The notes under the pieces: generated by a model
What the model saw: the letters and a program-made list of their open reading frames with translations, nothing else
Database searches by the model: none
Told to the model about the DNA's origin: nothing
Shown: positions 17,008-25,389 of the stretch, piece by piece
How the letters are laid out: each line of letters begins with the position of its first letter
Position numbering within the stretch: position 1 is the stretch's first letter
From: Candidatus Nanopelagicales bacterium
GTDB taxonomy: Bacteria; Actinomycetota; Actinomycetes; S36-B12
Reading direction: 5' to 3'
Length of the DNA: 55,740 nt
NCBI GenBank assembly: GCA_030830865.1
Contig: JAURME010000017.1
Coordinates: 1 to 55,740 of the forward strand
Program-made: the position numbers and the translations under genes

Positions 17008-17754
17008 CTACACCGTCACGCGACGGACGAACTCGACGCTGTCCCGGACGATGATCTCGGCGTCATAGTCCAGGGTCGCGACGTGGTACGAGTCCGCGAG
17101 GACCACCTCCTCGCGGTCCGCAGAGGAGACGTGCTCGAGGATGAAGGCCGCGTTCGAGGGCTCGACGACGTGATCCTGGGCGCTCCGGAAGAGCAGCAGG
17201 GGCTGGGTCACGCGGGGCATGTCGGCCTTGATCTCCCGCCACATCTGCTGCATCGAGTGTGCCGCTTTGAGGGGAATGCGATCGTAGGCGCCCTCGTCCT
17301 GGCCGGGCTTGGCGATGTCGTTCGAGATCCCGGGGAAGCCGCCGATGAAGCGCTGCAGGACCGGCAGCAGGAAGCGGTCCGGTCGCTCGGTGTGGACCGC
17401 TGGATTGACCAGGACCAGCCCGCTGACGGCGTCCCCGTGCTGCTGCGCGAGCTTGAGGGTCAGTGACCCTCCCATCGACAATCCCATGACGACGACCCGC
17501 GAGCAGGTGTCCCGCAGGGCGCGCATCGCCCGATCGGCCTCGTGATACCAGTCCTGCCACGTCGTGCGGTTCATGTCCTGCCAGCGTGTCCCGTGCCCGG
17601 GAAGGAGCGGCACCGAGACCGACCAGCCCTGCTCCGCCATGGCCCTGGCCCACGGGGTGACCGACTTGGGTGAGCCGGTGAACCCGTGGAGGACCAGCAC
17701 TCCGACGTCGTCGCCGGCAGCGACCCACGGCTCGCTGCCGGGAATGGATGACAT
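17008..17754 (-). CDS. Alpha/beta-hydrolase, carboxylesterase / monoacylglycerol lipase type
   Basis: 248 residues from the ATG at 17754, which has AGGAGA 8 bases before it. HGFTG at 23-27 gives the oxyanion-hole motif and GLSMGG the nucleophile Ser93. The Asp of SAQDHVV and the His of SYHVATLD complete the triad. Size and motifs match the Est30/monoacylglycerol lipase group; the substrate is probably a short ester or a monoglyceride. Divergent from the plsC-type acyltransferase, with the lipid-active theme shared. Confidence 0.88.
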   Translation of the reverse strand: MSSIPGSEPWVAAGDDVGVLVLHGFTGSPKSVTPWARAMAEQGWSVSVPLLPGHGTRWQDMNRTTWQDWYHEADRAMRALRDTCSRVVVMGLSMGGSLTLKLAQQHGDAVSGLVLVNPAVHTERPDRFLLPVLQRFIGGFPGISNDIAKPGQDEGAYDRIPLKAAHSMQQMWREIKADMPRVTQPLLLFRSAQDHVVEPSNAAFILEHVSSADREEVVLADSYHVATLDYDAEIIVRDSVEFVRRVTV

Positions 17755-17814
17755 GGCTCGGTCTCCTGTCGCACCTGGTGGCTGGGCAAGCACACGGCTG
17801 GTGCCTGCCGCCAC

Positions 17815-17820
17815 TAGTGT
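17815..17820 (+). promoter_or_regulatory. -10-like box upstream of the plsC-type gene
   Basis: TAGTGT. The start codon is 23 bases further, with AAGGAGGGAG between, so this transcript has a short leader and a strong ribosome binding site, unlike most neighbours. Confidence 0.4.
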
Positions 17821-17843
17821 GCCACCAAGGAGGGAGACCACCG

Positions 17844-18563
17844 GTGCTGTACTGGATTCTCAAGCACGTGCTCGTGGGGCCGTGGCTCCGTGTGCTGTTC
17901 CGCCCGTGGGTGGAGGGTCTGGAGAACGTGCCGCAGCAGGGGCCTGCGATCTTCGCGTCCAATCACCTGTCCTTCTCCGACTCGTTCTTCCTGCCGCTCG
18001 TGGTGCCGCGCCACATCACGTTCCTGGCCAAGAGCGACTACTTCACCGGCTCGGGCATCAAGGGTCGCCTGACGAAATGGTTCTTTGCCGGAGTGGGGCA
18101 GGTGCCCGTTGACCGGTCAGGAGGGCGCGCCTCCGAGGCTGCTCTGCGCACCGGACTCCGGATCCTCGGGGAGGGCAAGCTCCTCGGCATCTATCCGGAG
18201 GGCACGCGGTCACCCAACGGCACGCTCTACCGGGGCAAGACGGGGGTCGCGCGCATGGCCATGGTGGCCCAGGTGCCGATCATCCCGGTGGCCATGGTCA
18301 ACACGTATGAGATCCAGCCACCCGGGGAGGTGCGGCCCAGCCTGCGGCGAGTGGGCGTGCGCATCGGCCGTCCGCTGGACTTCTCCCGCTACGAGGGCCT
18401 GGAGAACGATCGCTTCGTCCTTCGCTCGATCACCGACGAGGTGATGTACGAGCTCATGTCGCTGTCGGGCCAGGAGTACGTGGACATGTACGCCACCCGG
18501 GCCAAGGAACTCATCGCCGAGGGATCCCCGGCGGACTCCCGTTCCATGGTGCCGGGCGACTAG
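17844..18563 (+). CDS. 1-acylglycerol-3-phosphate O-acyltransferase (PlsC-type)
   Basis: Acyltransferase of phospholipid synthesis. 239 residues from a GTG with a strong ribosome binding site. The H(x4)D motif is NHLSFSD (His41, Asp46). The acceptor-phosphate motif is YPEGTRS (EGTRS at 119-123), and VPIIPVAMV is the fourth block. An N-terminal amphipathic segment (LYWILKHVLVGPWLRVLF) can hold the membrane. Two or more PlsC paralogs are usual in actinobacteria, so which acceptor this one uses is uncertain. Confidence 0.92.
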   Translation: MLYWILKHVLVGPWLRVLFRPWVEGLENVPQQGPAIFASNHLSFSDSFFLPLVVPRHITFLAKSDYFTGSGIKGRLTKWFFAGVGQVPVDRSGGRASEAALRTGLRILGEGKLLGIYPEGTRSPNGTLYRGKTGVARMAMVAQVPIIPVAMVNTYEIQPPGEVRPSLRRVGVRIGRPLDFSRYEGLENDRFVLRSITDEVMYELMSLSGQEYVDMYATRAKELIAEGSPADSRSMVPGD

Positions 18564-18566
18564 CCG

Positions 18567-19562
18567 TCAGTACCGCGTCGCCCCAACCTGATGCGCGCGA
18601 CGGCGGTAGATCGGTCGGGCGGCCGCCTCGATGCTCAGGGCGATGCCCGCGGCGAGCAGGGTGAAGCCGACCCGCAACTCCGCGGTCTCGACCACCGAGC
18701 GACCCAGCCCCTCGAGCAGGACCACCCCCGGGGTCATTGCCACGACGTACTGCCAATAGGGCCGCGTCGTGGTGGTGCGGATCGTCAGGGCCGTGACGGC
18801 GGCGATCGCCGCCAGGGCGTAGAGGATGACCGGGAAGTCCTGGAGAACGGCGTACAGGGCCATGGCGAGCAGGACCCCCCCGACGGTCCCGACCGCGCGC
18901 TCGACCGTGAGTCGCCAGGCATCCTTCAGGTCGGGCTGCAGGATGATGACGAAGGTCATGAGGAACCAGGCTCCGCCGTGGCCGAGGTCGAGGAGGACGA
19001 CGAACCAGCCGCTGACACCAAGGACGACGGCGAGCGTGCCCGCGTAGGCAACGGCTCGGGCTCGCGACGATGGGTCTGGTTCGCGGGGGTGCAGGGAGCG
19101 ACGCCAGCGGATGAACAGCCCGGCAGCCAGTCCCCACCCCGCGGCAGTCCCCGTGGCGATCATCAGGGTGACGCTCGGGCCCCACCCGACGTCGGCCAGC
19201 GGGGGAGGCTCGGCGATGAGGAAGATGATCCCGATCGCCGCCACGACCAGCGGGCCGGATGCGTCCCGGGTCGACGCGGCACCCAGGAGGACTCCGGTGC
19301 ACGCGAGCACCAGGGCCGCCAACCACGGGGTGGTGGACGCGGGTGCGGCGAGACCGGACAGCACGATGATGGCGAGCACGGTGGTGACCGCGATCCACCG
19401 GGGAGCCATCAGCGCCGGGATGAGGGTGCCGAGCGCTGCCAGGGTGGCGACGCTCGTCAGCACCGGATAGCCCACCCAGGTAATGACCAGCCCCGGCAGG
19501 AAGGCGAGGGCGAGCAGGACTGTGATGCCGACCAACACCGAGGCGCGCTGGCGGTTGTCCAC
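18567..19562 (-). CDS. FUSC-family integral membrane protein
   Basis: 331 residues, almost all hydrophobic, with about ten membrane helices. WFLMTFVIILQPDLKDAW followed by RAVGTVGGVLLAMAL is the typical FUSC signature (fusaric acid resistance / aromatic-acid exporter-like). The soluble domain of long FUSC proteins is missing, so this is a short form. GTG start with AGGAGG 6 bases upstream, 9 bases after the glpK stop, so it is in one operon with glpK. Substrate unknown. It ends 3 bases from the convergent plsC-type gene. Confidence 0.85.
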   Translation of the reverse strand: MDNRQRASVLVGITVLLALAFLPGLVITWVGYPVLTSVATLAALGTLIPALMAPRWIAVTTVLAIIVLSGLAAPASTTPWLAALVLACTGVLLGAASTRDASGPLVVAAIGIIFLIAEPPPLADVGWGPSVTLMIATGTAAGWGLAAGLFIRWRRSLHPREPDPSSRARAVAYAGTLAVVLGVSGWFVVLLDLGHGGAWFLMTFVIILQPDLKDAWRLTVERAVGTVGGVLLAMALYAVLQDFPVILYALAAIAAVTALTIRTTTTRPYWQYVVAMTPGVVLLEGLGRSVVETAELRVGFTLLAAGIALSIEAAARPIYRRRAHQVGATRY

Positions 19563-19571
19563 GCCGGCCTC

Positions 19572-21065
19572 CTATCTCGCCCAGTGGCGGCTGCGCGCCA
19601 CGGCCTCGCGCCAGCGCTCGTGTCCCTCAGTGTCGAGGGGCCCGGGCGTGAAGGTCCCGGACGACCGCCGGGTGTCCGCCAGGGCAGCGGGGGATGCCCA
19701 GACCCCTGCGCCCAGGCCCGCGAGGAAGGCCGCGCCGAGCCCGGTGGTCTGCAGTTCAGCGGACCGGTCGACGACAAGGCGGACGGCGTCCGCCTGGATC
19801 TGGCAGAGGAGGTCGTTGGCAGCGGCGCCGCCGTCGATCGAGAGGCGCTCCAGCCCGACGCCACCCTCGCGCGCCATGAGGTCCACCACGTCGCGGACCT
19901 CGAAGGCGATGGCCTCCAACGTGGCACGCGCGATGTGCGCCCGGGTGGTGCCGCGGGTGATGCCGATGATGAGGCCTCGGGCGGCCGGATCCCACTCGGG
20001 TGCGCCGAGACCCGTCAGGGCGGGGACGAAGACGACTCCGCCGGAGTCGGGCACGCTCGCCGCGAGTGCCTCGACCTCGTCCGCCGTGTCGATGATGCCG
20101 AGCCCGTCCCGCAGCCACTGCACGGCTGCCCCGGTGACGAAGACGGCGCCCTCCAGGGCGAAGTCGCGCCGTCCGTCCGGGTGTTGCAGCGCCACGGTGG
20201 TGAGCAGTCCGTTGGCGGAGAACCGCGGCCGGTCACCGGTGTGCACCAGCAGGAAGGATCCCGTTCCGTACGTGCACTTGGCTGCTCCCGATGAGAAGCC
20301 TGCTTGGCCGACGAGGGCGGCCTGCTGGTCGCCTGCGATACCGGTGATGGGCAGATCCAGTCCGCAGAACACCGTCGGGTCGGTTCGCGCCAGCATGCCG
20401 TAGGACGCGACGATCTCGGGCAGGGCCGACATGGGCACACCGAAGAGCGCGCAGAGGCGTTCGTCCCAGTCCCCGGTGTGCAGGTCGTAGAGCAGCGTGC
20501 GCGAGGCGTTCGTGGCGTCGGTGATGTGCCACAGGCCACGGCTCATGCGGGCCACGAGGTAGGAGTCCACGGTGCCGATGGCCGTGCGCCCGGTGACGAC
20601 TCCGGCCCAGACATGGGGCTCCTCGGCAGCGAGCCAGGCCAACTTGCTTCCGGAGAAATAAGGATCGAGTCGCAGGCCGGTCCGCTCGTGGATGAGGTCC
20701 TCGTGACCGTCCCCGATGAGGGACTGGCAGAGGGCCGCCGTGCGGCGGTCCTGCCAGACGATCGCACGCCGAGGTGCACCCAGGGTCTCGCGATCCCACA
20801 GGCAGACCGTCTCGCGCTGGTTGGTGATCCCGACGGCGACGAGATCGTCCCGCGAGCCGCCTGTCGACCGATGCCGATGCAGAGCGTCGGTGGTCGCAGC
20901 GATCGTCGCCGACCAGATCTCGGAGAGGTCGTGCTCCACCCAGCCCTCGCGGGGGAAATGCTGCGGGAACTCCCGGTAGCCGCGCGCGGTGATGCGGCTG
21001 TCCTCGTCGACGAGGAGAGCGGTGACCCCTGTCGTCCCGGCGTCGATCGAGAGAAGCAGAGCCAC
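19572..21065 (-). CDS. glpK: Glycerol kinase
   Basis: Phosphorylates glycerol to sn-glycerol 3-phosphate. 497 residues from a GTG at 21065, giving VALLLSIDAGTTG with the FGGY phosphate motif at 8-13. TACGCT 7 bases upstream supports this start. AIVWQDRRTA, the GIAGDQQAALVGQ ATP motif, and IDGGAAANDLLCQIQADAV are the family blocks. No glpF or glpD is adjacent; FUSC follows. Divergent from the phosphofructokinase gene, a sensible pairing since both products enter glycolysis. Confidence 0.95.
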   Translation of the reverse strand: MALLLSIDAGTTGVTALLVDEDSRITARGYREFPQHFPREGWVEHDLSEIWSATIAATTDALHRHRSTGGSRDDLVAVGITNQRETVCLWDRETLGAPRRAIVWQDRRTAALCQSLIGDGHEDLIHERTGLRLDPYFSGSKLAWLAAEEPHVWAGVVTGRTAIGTVDSYLVARMSRGLWHITDATNASRTLLYDLHTGDWDERLCALFGVPMSALPEIVASYGMLARTDPTVFCGLDLPITGIAGDQQAALVGQAGFSSGAAKCTYGTGSFLLVHTGDRPRFSANGLLTTVALQHPDGRRDFALEGAVFVTGAAVQWLRDGLGIIDTADEVEALAASVPDSGGVVFVPALTGLGAPEWDPAARGLIIGITRGTTRAHIARATLEAIAFEVRDVVDLMAREGGVGLERLSIDGGAAANDLLCQIQADAVRLVVDRSAELQTTGLGAAFLAGLGAGVWASPAALADTRRSSGTFTPGPLDTEGHERWREAVARSRHWAR

Positions 21066-21072
21066 GTGTCCG

Positions 21073-21078
21073 AGCGTA
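21073..21078 (-). promoter_or_regulatory. -10-like box of glpK (leaderless)
   Basis: Minus-strand TACGCT, 7 bases before the GTG at 21065. Confidence 0.6.
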
Positions 21079-21083
21079 GTCAC

Positions 21084-21112
21084 ATGACAGCGCTTGCAGA
21101 CATGGCTAGGCT
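21084..21112 (+). promoter_or_regulatory. Promoter of the phosphofructokinase gene
   Basis: ATGACA (21084-21089), 17-base spacer, TAGGCT (21107-21112). This gives a leader of about 75 bases with GAGGAG at 21179-21184, 11 bases before the ATG. No regulatory fold recognised in the leader. Confidence 0.5.
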
Positions 21113-21195
21113 CGGCGGGAACGGTTCGTCTCACCGGGGACTGCCCGGTGTCCGCGAAGGGGTCACGTGCCCCGATCGAGAGGAGTGCATGACCC

Positions 21196-22221
21196 ATGCG
21201 CGTGGGAGTTCTCACCGGAGGGGGCGACTGCCCCGGCCTGAACGCGGTGATCCGCGGCGTCGTCCGTCGTGGCGTGCAGGAGTACGGCTACGAGTTCGTC
21301 GGGTTCCGGGATGGCTGGAAGGGCCCCCTCGAAGGGCTGACGATGGAGCTCGGCATCTCGCAGGTGCGAGGCATCCTTCCGCGAGGCGGGACCATACTCG
21401 GCTCCTCCCGTACCAACCTCGTCAAGATCGAGGGCGGCATCGAGCGGGCTGAGGAGAACCTCCGCAACCTCGGCATCGACGCCCTCATCGCGATCGGCGG
21501 TGAGGACACCCTCGGCGTGGCAACGACGCTCACCGAGCACGGCTTCCATGTCGTCGGCGTCCCGAAGACGATCGACAACGACCTCAGCGGCACCGACTAC
21601 ACGTTCGGCTTCGACACTGCCGTGACCATCGCCACCGAGGCGATCGACCGCCTGCACACCACGGCGGAGTCCCACCACCGCATCCTCATCTGCGAGGTCA
21701 TGGGACGGCACGCGGGATGGATCGCCCTGCACTCCGGCATGGCCGGTGGTGCCAATGTCGTCCTCATCCCGGAGGTCGAGTTCGACCTGGATGAGGTCGT
21801 GGCGTGGGTCGAGTCCCGATTCAAGGCCTCCTACGCGCCGATCATCGTCGTCGCCGAGGGTGCCACGCCCAAGGGTGGCCAACTGGTCACGAAGGACGCC
21901 ACCCTCGACTCCTTCGGTCACGTGAAGCTCTCGGGCATCGGCGAGTGGCTGGCCCAGCAGGTCGAGGAGCGCACCGGTCACGAGGCGCGCACCACGGTCC
22001 TCGGTCACATCCAGCGCGGCGGCAGTCCGACGTCCTTCGACCGGGTGCTCGCGACGCGCTTCGGCCTGAACGCCATCGAGGCCGTCAAGGACCAGGCCTG
22101 GGGCATGATGGTGGCGCTGCGCGGGACGGACATCGTCCGCGTGCCGCTGCAGGAGGCCACCGGGACCCTCAAGACCGTTCCGATCGAGCGGTACGAGGAG
22201 GCAAAGTCCTTCTTCGGCTAG
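21196..22221 (+). CDS. 6-phosphofructokinase, predicted pyrophosphate-dependent
   Basis: Converts fructose 6-phosphate to the 1,6-bisphosphate. 341 residues, mixed-substrate group III as found in actinobacteria. TGGGDCPGLNAVIRG is N-terminal, PKTIDNDLSGTDYTFG central, and EVMGRHAGW gives the substrate block. In canonical numbering, residue 104 is Asp (GGEDT) and residue 124 is Lys (PKTIDND). Asp104 with Lys124 is the signature of PPi-PFKs; ATP-dependent enzymes have Gly104. I therefore infer PPi as the phosphoryl donor, making the reaction reversible. The 3' end is partly repeated just after the stop. Confidence 0.93.
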   Translation: MRVGVLTGGGDCPGLNAVIRGVVRRGVQEYGYEFVGFRDGWKGPLEGLTMELGISQVRGILPRGGTILGSSRTNLVKIEGGIERAEENLRNLGIDALIAIGGEDTLGVATTLTEHGFHVVGVPKTIDNDLSGTDYTFGFDTAVTIATEAIDRLHTTAESHHRILICEVMGRHAGWIALHSGMAGGANVVLIPEVEFDLDEVVAWVESRFKASYAPIIVVAEGATPKGGQLVTKDATLDSFGHVKLSGIGEWLAQQVEERTGHEARTTVLGHIQRGGSPTSFDRVLATRFGLNAIEAVKDQAWGMMVALRGTDIVRVPLQEATGTLKTVPIERYEEAKSFFG

Positions 22222-22263
22222 GCCGGCGGCGACCGGCGGGCCAGAGCACGTCCTTCTTCGGCT
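22206..22263 (+). repeat. 14-base direct repeat spanning the end of the phosphofructokinase gene
   Basis: GTCCTTCTTCGGCT occurs at 22206-22219 (coding for the last SFFG residues) and again at 22250-22263 after the stop, 44 bases apart. The bases between are not repeated. Confidence 0.7.
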
Positions 22264-22270
22264 GAGCATC

Positions 22271-22314
22271 GGGCACGTCCCACCCGTCACTGCTGACGTG
22301 GGTGGGACGTGCCC
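22271..22314 (+). terminator. Strong hairpin between the phosphofructokinase and DAHP synthase genes
   Basis: Perfect 15-base inverted repeat GGGCACGTCCCACCC (22271-22285) and GGGTGGGACGTGCCC (22300-22314), with further inner pairing GTCA/TGAC across a small bulge. It ends one base before the -10 box of the next gene, so it may also act as an operator-like element there. Confidence 0.75.
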
Positions 22315-22320
22315 TACCCT
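22315..22320 (+). promoter_or_regulatory. -10-like box of the DAHP synthase gene (leaderless)
   Basis: TACCCT, 7 bases before the ATG at 22328. It abuts the hairpin at 22271-22314. Confidence 0.6.
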
Positions 22321-22327
22321 TGAGTCC

Positions 22328-23656
22328 ATGTCATCGACCCTCGTCTGGCCCGACCTGCCCGCGGCTCAGCAACCGCCGTGGCCCGACGAGGCCGAACTCG
22401 CCCGGGTGACCGATGAGCTGTCTGCCCTGCCACCGCTGGTCTTCGCAGGGGAATGTGACCAGTTGACCCAGCGGCTCGCCGATGCCGCGCTGGGCAAGGC
22501 CTTCGTCCTCATGGGCGGTGACTGCGCCGAGACCTTCGCCGCGAACAACGCCGACTCCATCCGGGCACGGCTGAAGACCGTTCTCCAGATGTCCGTCGTG
22601 CTGACCTACGCGGCATCCATGCCCGTGATCAAGGTCGGCCGCGTGGCCGGGCAGTACTTCAAGCCGCGGTCCAAGCTGACCGAGGCCCGTGACGGCGTCG
22701 AGCTCACCTCCTACTTCGGTGATGCCGTCAACGCGCTGCCCTTCGACGCTGCGAGCCGGGTCCCCGACCCGAACCGGCTGCTTCGGACCTACCACGCGTC
22801 CAGCGCTGCACTCAATCTCGTCCGTGCCTTCACCCAGGGCGGCTACGCGGATCTGCGCCAGGTGCACGCCTGGAACCAGGACTTTGTCCGTGACTCCTTG
22901 GCGGGCCAGCGCTATGAGGCCGTGGCGTCGGACATCGACCGTGCACTGGCCTTCATGCGGGCCATCGGAGCGGACGCCGAAGCCCTCCAGCGGGTCGAGT
23001 TCTACGCGGCCCACGAGGCGCTGTCGATCCACTACGAGCGCGCCCTCACCCGTATCGACTCCCGGACCGGTCTTCCCTACGACGTGTCGGGCCACTTCCT
23101 GTGGATCGGAGAGCGCACCCGACAGCTCGACGGCGCGCACGTGCACTTCGCGTCCACCATCCAGAATCCGATCGGCGTGAAGATCGGGCCGACGGCCTCA
23201 GCCGACGACGTCGCCCACATGTGCGAGGTCCTCAACCCGAATCGGGTGCCCGGCCGGCTGACCCTCATCTCCCGCATGGGTGCCGGCGATGTGCGCGACG
23301 TGCTGCCCAGCATCGTCCAGAAGGTGGATGCCAGCGGCGTTCCCGTCGTATGGGTCTGCGATCCGATGCACGGCAATACTCGCGAGGCCGTCACCGGTCA
23401 CAAGACCCGGGTGTTCGACGATGTGGTCTCCGAGGTCGAGGGCTTCTTTGAGGTGCATCGCAACCTCGGCACGATTCCCGGCGGCCTTCATGTGGAGCTC
23501 ACCGGCGATGACGTCACCGAATGCGTCGGGGGCACCGGAGGAGTGCTCGAGGACGATCTCGGGCAGCGCTACGAGACGGCCTGCGATCCGCGCCTGAACC
23601 GAGAGCAGAGCCTGGAGCTGGCATTCCTCGTGGCCGACATGCTGATGCTGCGGTAG
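22328..23656 (+). CDS. aroG: Class II 3-deoxy-7-phosphoheptulonate (DAHP) synthase
   Basis: First step of the shikimate pathway: phosphoenolpyruvate plus erythrose 4-phosphate. 442 residues from the ATG chosen by the leaderless promoter box. The plant-type class II family is shown by MGGDCAETFAAN, VGRVAGQYFKPRS, a YAAHEALSIHYERAL block, GVKIGPTASADDV and WVCDPMHGNT with metal and substrate residues. With trpD in the same window, the aromatic pathway is represented twice but not as one operon. Class II enzymes in mycobacteria are feedback-regulated by aromatic amino acids, often through chorismate mutase; this one may be too. Confidence 0.96.
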   Translation: MSSTLVWPDLPAAQQPPWPDEAELARVTDELSALPPLVFAGECDQLTQRLADAALGKAFVLMGGDCAETFAANNADSIRARLKTVLQMSVVLTYAASMPVIKVGRVAGQYFKPRSKLTEARDGVELTSYFGDAVNALPFDAASRVPDPNRLLRTYHASSAALNLVRAFTQGGYADLRQVHAWNQDFVRDSLAGQRYEAVASDIDRALAFMRAIGADAEALQRVEFYAAHEALSIHYERALTRIDSRTGLPYDVSGHFLWIGERTRQLDGAHVHFASTIQNPIGVKIGPTASADDVAHMCEVLNPNRVPGRLTLISRMGAGDVRDVLPSIVQKVDASGVPVVWVCDPMHGNTREAVTGHKTRVFDDVVSEVEGFFEVHRNLGTIPGGLHVELTGDDVTECVGGTGGVLEDDLGQRYETACDPRLNREQSLELAFLVADMLMLR

Positions 23657-23658
23657 CG

Positions 23659-24195
23659 ATGCCCTCGCGGGACGTGGGCGACCTGCTGGCCGCGACCTAT
23701 GCGACGCCCGGCGGAGCGCTCACGGTCGTCGTCGATCGCCATGCCGTGGGAGACCTCGGTCCCCGGTCTTATGGGGCGGTGGTGCTCGGCACCTTCCGGG
23801 ATCTGCGCGACGAGACCGTCAGACTGCCGGAGGGCCGACGCATCCATCCACGCACCCGCACCCCCGAGATCGGTGACGTCCTCGAGCGCTACGCGGATGG
23901 TGACGTGAACGCCCTCGAGGAGGTGTCCGTCGTGCAGCCGGGCGGACCGTTCCAGCAGGAGGTCTGGCGGGCCATGCGATCAATCCGGGCCGGGAGCATC
24001 GACACGTACGCCGGCTTGGCTCGGCGGGCCGGCAATGGTCGCGCCTCCCGGGCCGCCGGCACGGCCTGCGCGATCAACCTCGTCGCGCCGTTCGTGCCGT
24101 GTCACCGAGTGGTCGCCAGCAACGGCATCGGTGGCTACGGGTATGGCGTCGACGTGAAGGTGGACCTCCTCGAGCATGAGGGCGTGCTGCTGTAG
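23659..24195 (+). CDS. ogt: Methylated-DNA-[protein]-cysteine S-methyltransferase
   Basis: Suicide enzyme that removes alkyl groups from O6-alkylguanine. 178 residues, starting two bases after the DAHP synthase stop, so expressed with it. The active-site motif PCHRVV puts Cys148 as the acceptor; the preceding Asn and the following GIGGYGYG block also match. FQQEVWRAMRSI and TYAGLARRAGN form the DNA-binding helix region. The N-terminal domain is short. Convergent with the FAD oxidase operon. Confidence 0.92.
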   Translation: MPSRDVGDLLAATYATPGGALTVVVDRHAVGDLGPRSYGAVVLGTFRDLRDETVRLPEGRRIHPRTRTPEIGDVLERYADGDVNALEEVSVVQPGGPFQQEVWRAMRSIRAGSIDTYAGLARRAGNGRASRAAGTACAINLVAPFVPCHRVVASNGIGGYGYGVDVKVDLLEHEGVLL

Positions 24196-24213
24196 GCCAC
24201 GGTTCCGCGCCGT

Positions 24214-25389
24214 TCAGACGATGTTGACCTCGCCGCGGCTGCGCCCGGCCCTGAACCGGCTCGCGTCGAAGCCGGAGACGTCCACCGGTGGAGTTCGCTC
24301 GAGGTAGACGTCGCGGATGACCTCGCCCACCGCCGGGCTCTGCAGGAACCCGTGTCCGGAGAACCCGCAGGCGTACAGGAAGCGTGACCGATCGGCGGCC
24401 TCGCCGAGCAGCGCGTTGTGGTCCGGGGTCACCTCGTACATCCCGACCCATCGGTGCGCGATGCCGACATCGAGGAGGGCGGGCGCCACTCGGTCGATCG
24501 CGGTCGTGAGATCGGGCAGCCAATCCTCGATGTAGGACCACCGGAACCCGGGCTCCTCACTGCGGTAGGACATCCCGAGCAGGATCCCCGGACCCTCGCG
24601 GTGGAAGTAGAAGGTCGACGCGGCGTCGATGGTCATCGGCGTCCTATCCGTGACGAGTCGGGCGAGTCCCTCCGGAAGCGGTTCGGTGATGAGGATCTGC
24701 CGGCGCAGCGGTTCGACGGGCAGATCCACCCCGGCCTTGGCGCCGATCCCCTTCGACCAGGCGCCGGCGGCGCACACAACAGTCGACGTGCGGACGGTCC
24801 CGGCATCTGTGACGACCGCGGTGATCTCACCGCCGGAGGTGGCGATGTCCGTGACGGTGACGTGAGTGAGCAGCGTGGCCCCCAGCCGGCGTGCACCCGT
24901 GGCGTACCCGAGCGTCACCGACTCCGGGCTGCAGTAGCCGTCCCGAGAGTGGAAACTGCCCGCCAGCACGCCGTCGAGGTCGACGAGCGGGTTGAGTCGA
25001 GCGATCTCCTCCCGCGCGATGATGCGGGTCGGAACACCCATGGTGTTCTGGAGTGCTGCGGACTGCTCATAGACAGCGACCTGCTCGTCGGAGGTGAGCA
25101 GGAACAGGTATCCGGGCTGGTGCAGGTCGATCTGCTGTCCCGGCCGCCGGGGAAAGTCCTCGAAGGCCGACAGGCCGCGCCAGCCGAGATCGATGTTGAT
25201 GGGGTCGGAGAACTGTGCCCGCACGCCACCTGCAGCCTTGCAGGTCGACCCACTGCCGAGGTCGCCCTGCTCCAGCAGCACGACATCGGGAACGCCGGCC
25301 TCGGCCAGGTGGAACGCGATGCTCGTGCCCATGGAGCCGCCGCCGATGACCACGACGGACGCCTCCGCGGGGAGCGCGTCAGCGGACAC
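24214..25389 (-). CDS. FAD-dependent amine/amino-acid oxidase (DAO family)
   Basis: 391 residues. The dinucleotide motif VVVIGGGSMGTSIAFHLAEAG is N-terminal (about 12-32). GSGSTCKAAGGVRAQF follows, as in sarcosine oxidase beta and DadA-like enzymes, and a C-terminal GFSGHGFLQSPAVGE closes the FAD site. These enzymes oxidise secondary amines or amino acids to imines. Because it shares an operon with an ALDH7-type enzyme, I infer L-pipecolate or a related cyclic amine as substrate, but sarcosine, proline or glycine betaine products cannot be excluded. Its start overlaps the DUF1801 gene by 11 bases. Confidence 0.88.
   Translation of the reverse strand: MSADALPAEASVVVIGGGSMGTSIAFHLAEAGVPDVVLLEQGDLGSGSTCKAAGGVRAQFSDPINIDLGWRGLSAFEDFPRRPGQQIDLHQPGYLFLLTSDEQVAVYEQSAALQNTMGVPTRIIAREEIARLNPLVDLDGVLAGSFHSRDGYCSPESVTLGYATGARRLGATLLTHVTVTDIATSGGEITAVVTDAGTVRTSTVVCAAGAWSKGIGAKAGVDLPVEPLRRQILITEPLPEGLARLVTDRTPMTIDAASTFYFHREGPGILLGMSYRSEEPGFRWSYIEDWLPDLTTAIDRVAPALLDVGIAHRWVGMYEVTPDHNALLGEAADRSRFLYACGFSGHGFLQSPAVGEVIRDVYLERTPPVDVSGFDASRFRAGRSRGEVNIV

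Noticed and set aside
18591..20294. Long plus-strand frame (about 567 codons) across the FUSC and glpK genes
   Set aside because: Antisense to two recognised genes; low-complexity Gly/Asp/Arg composition.
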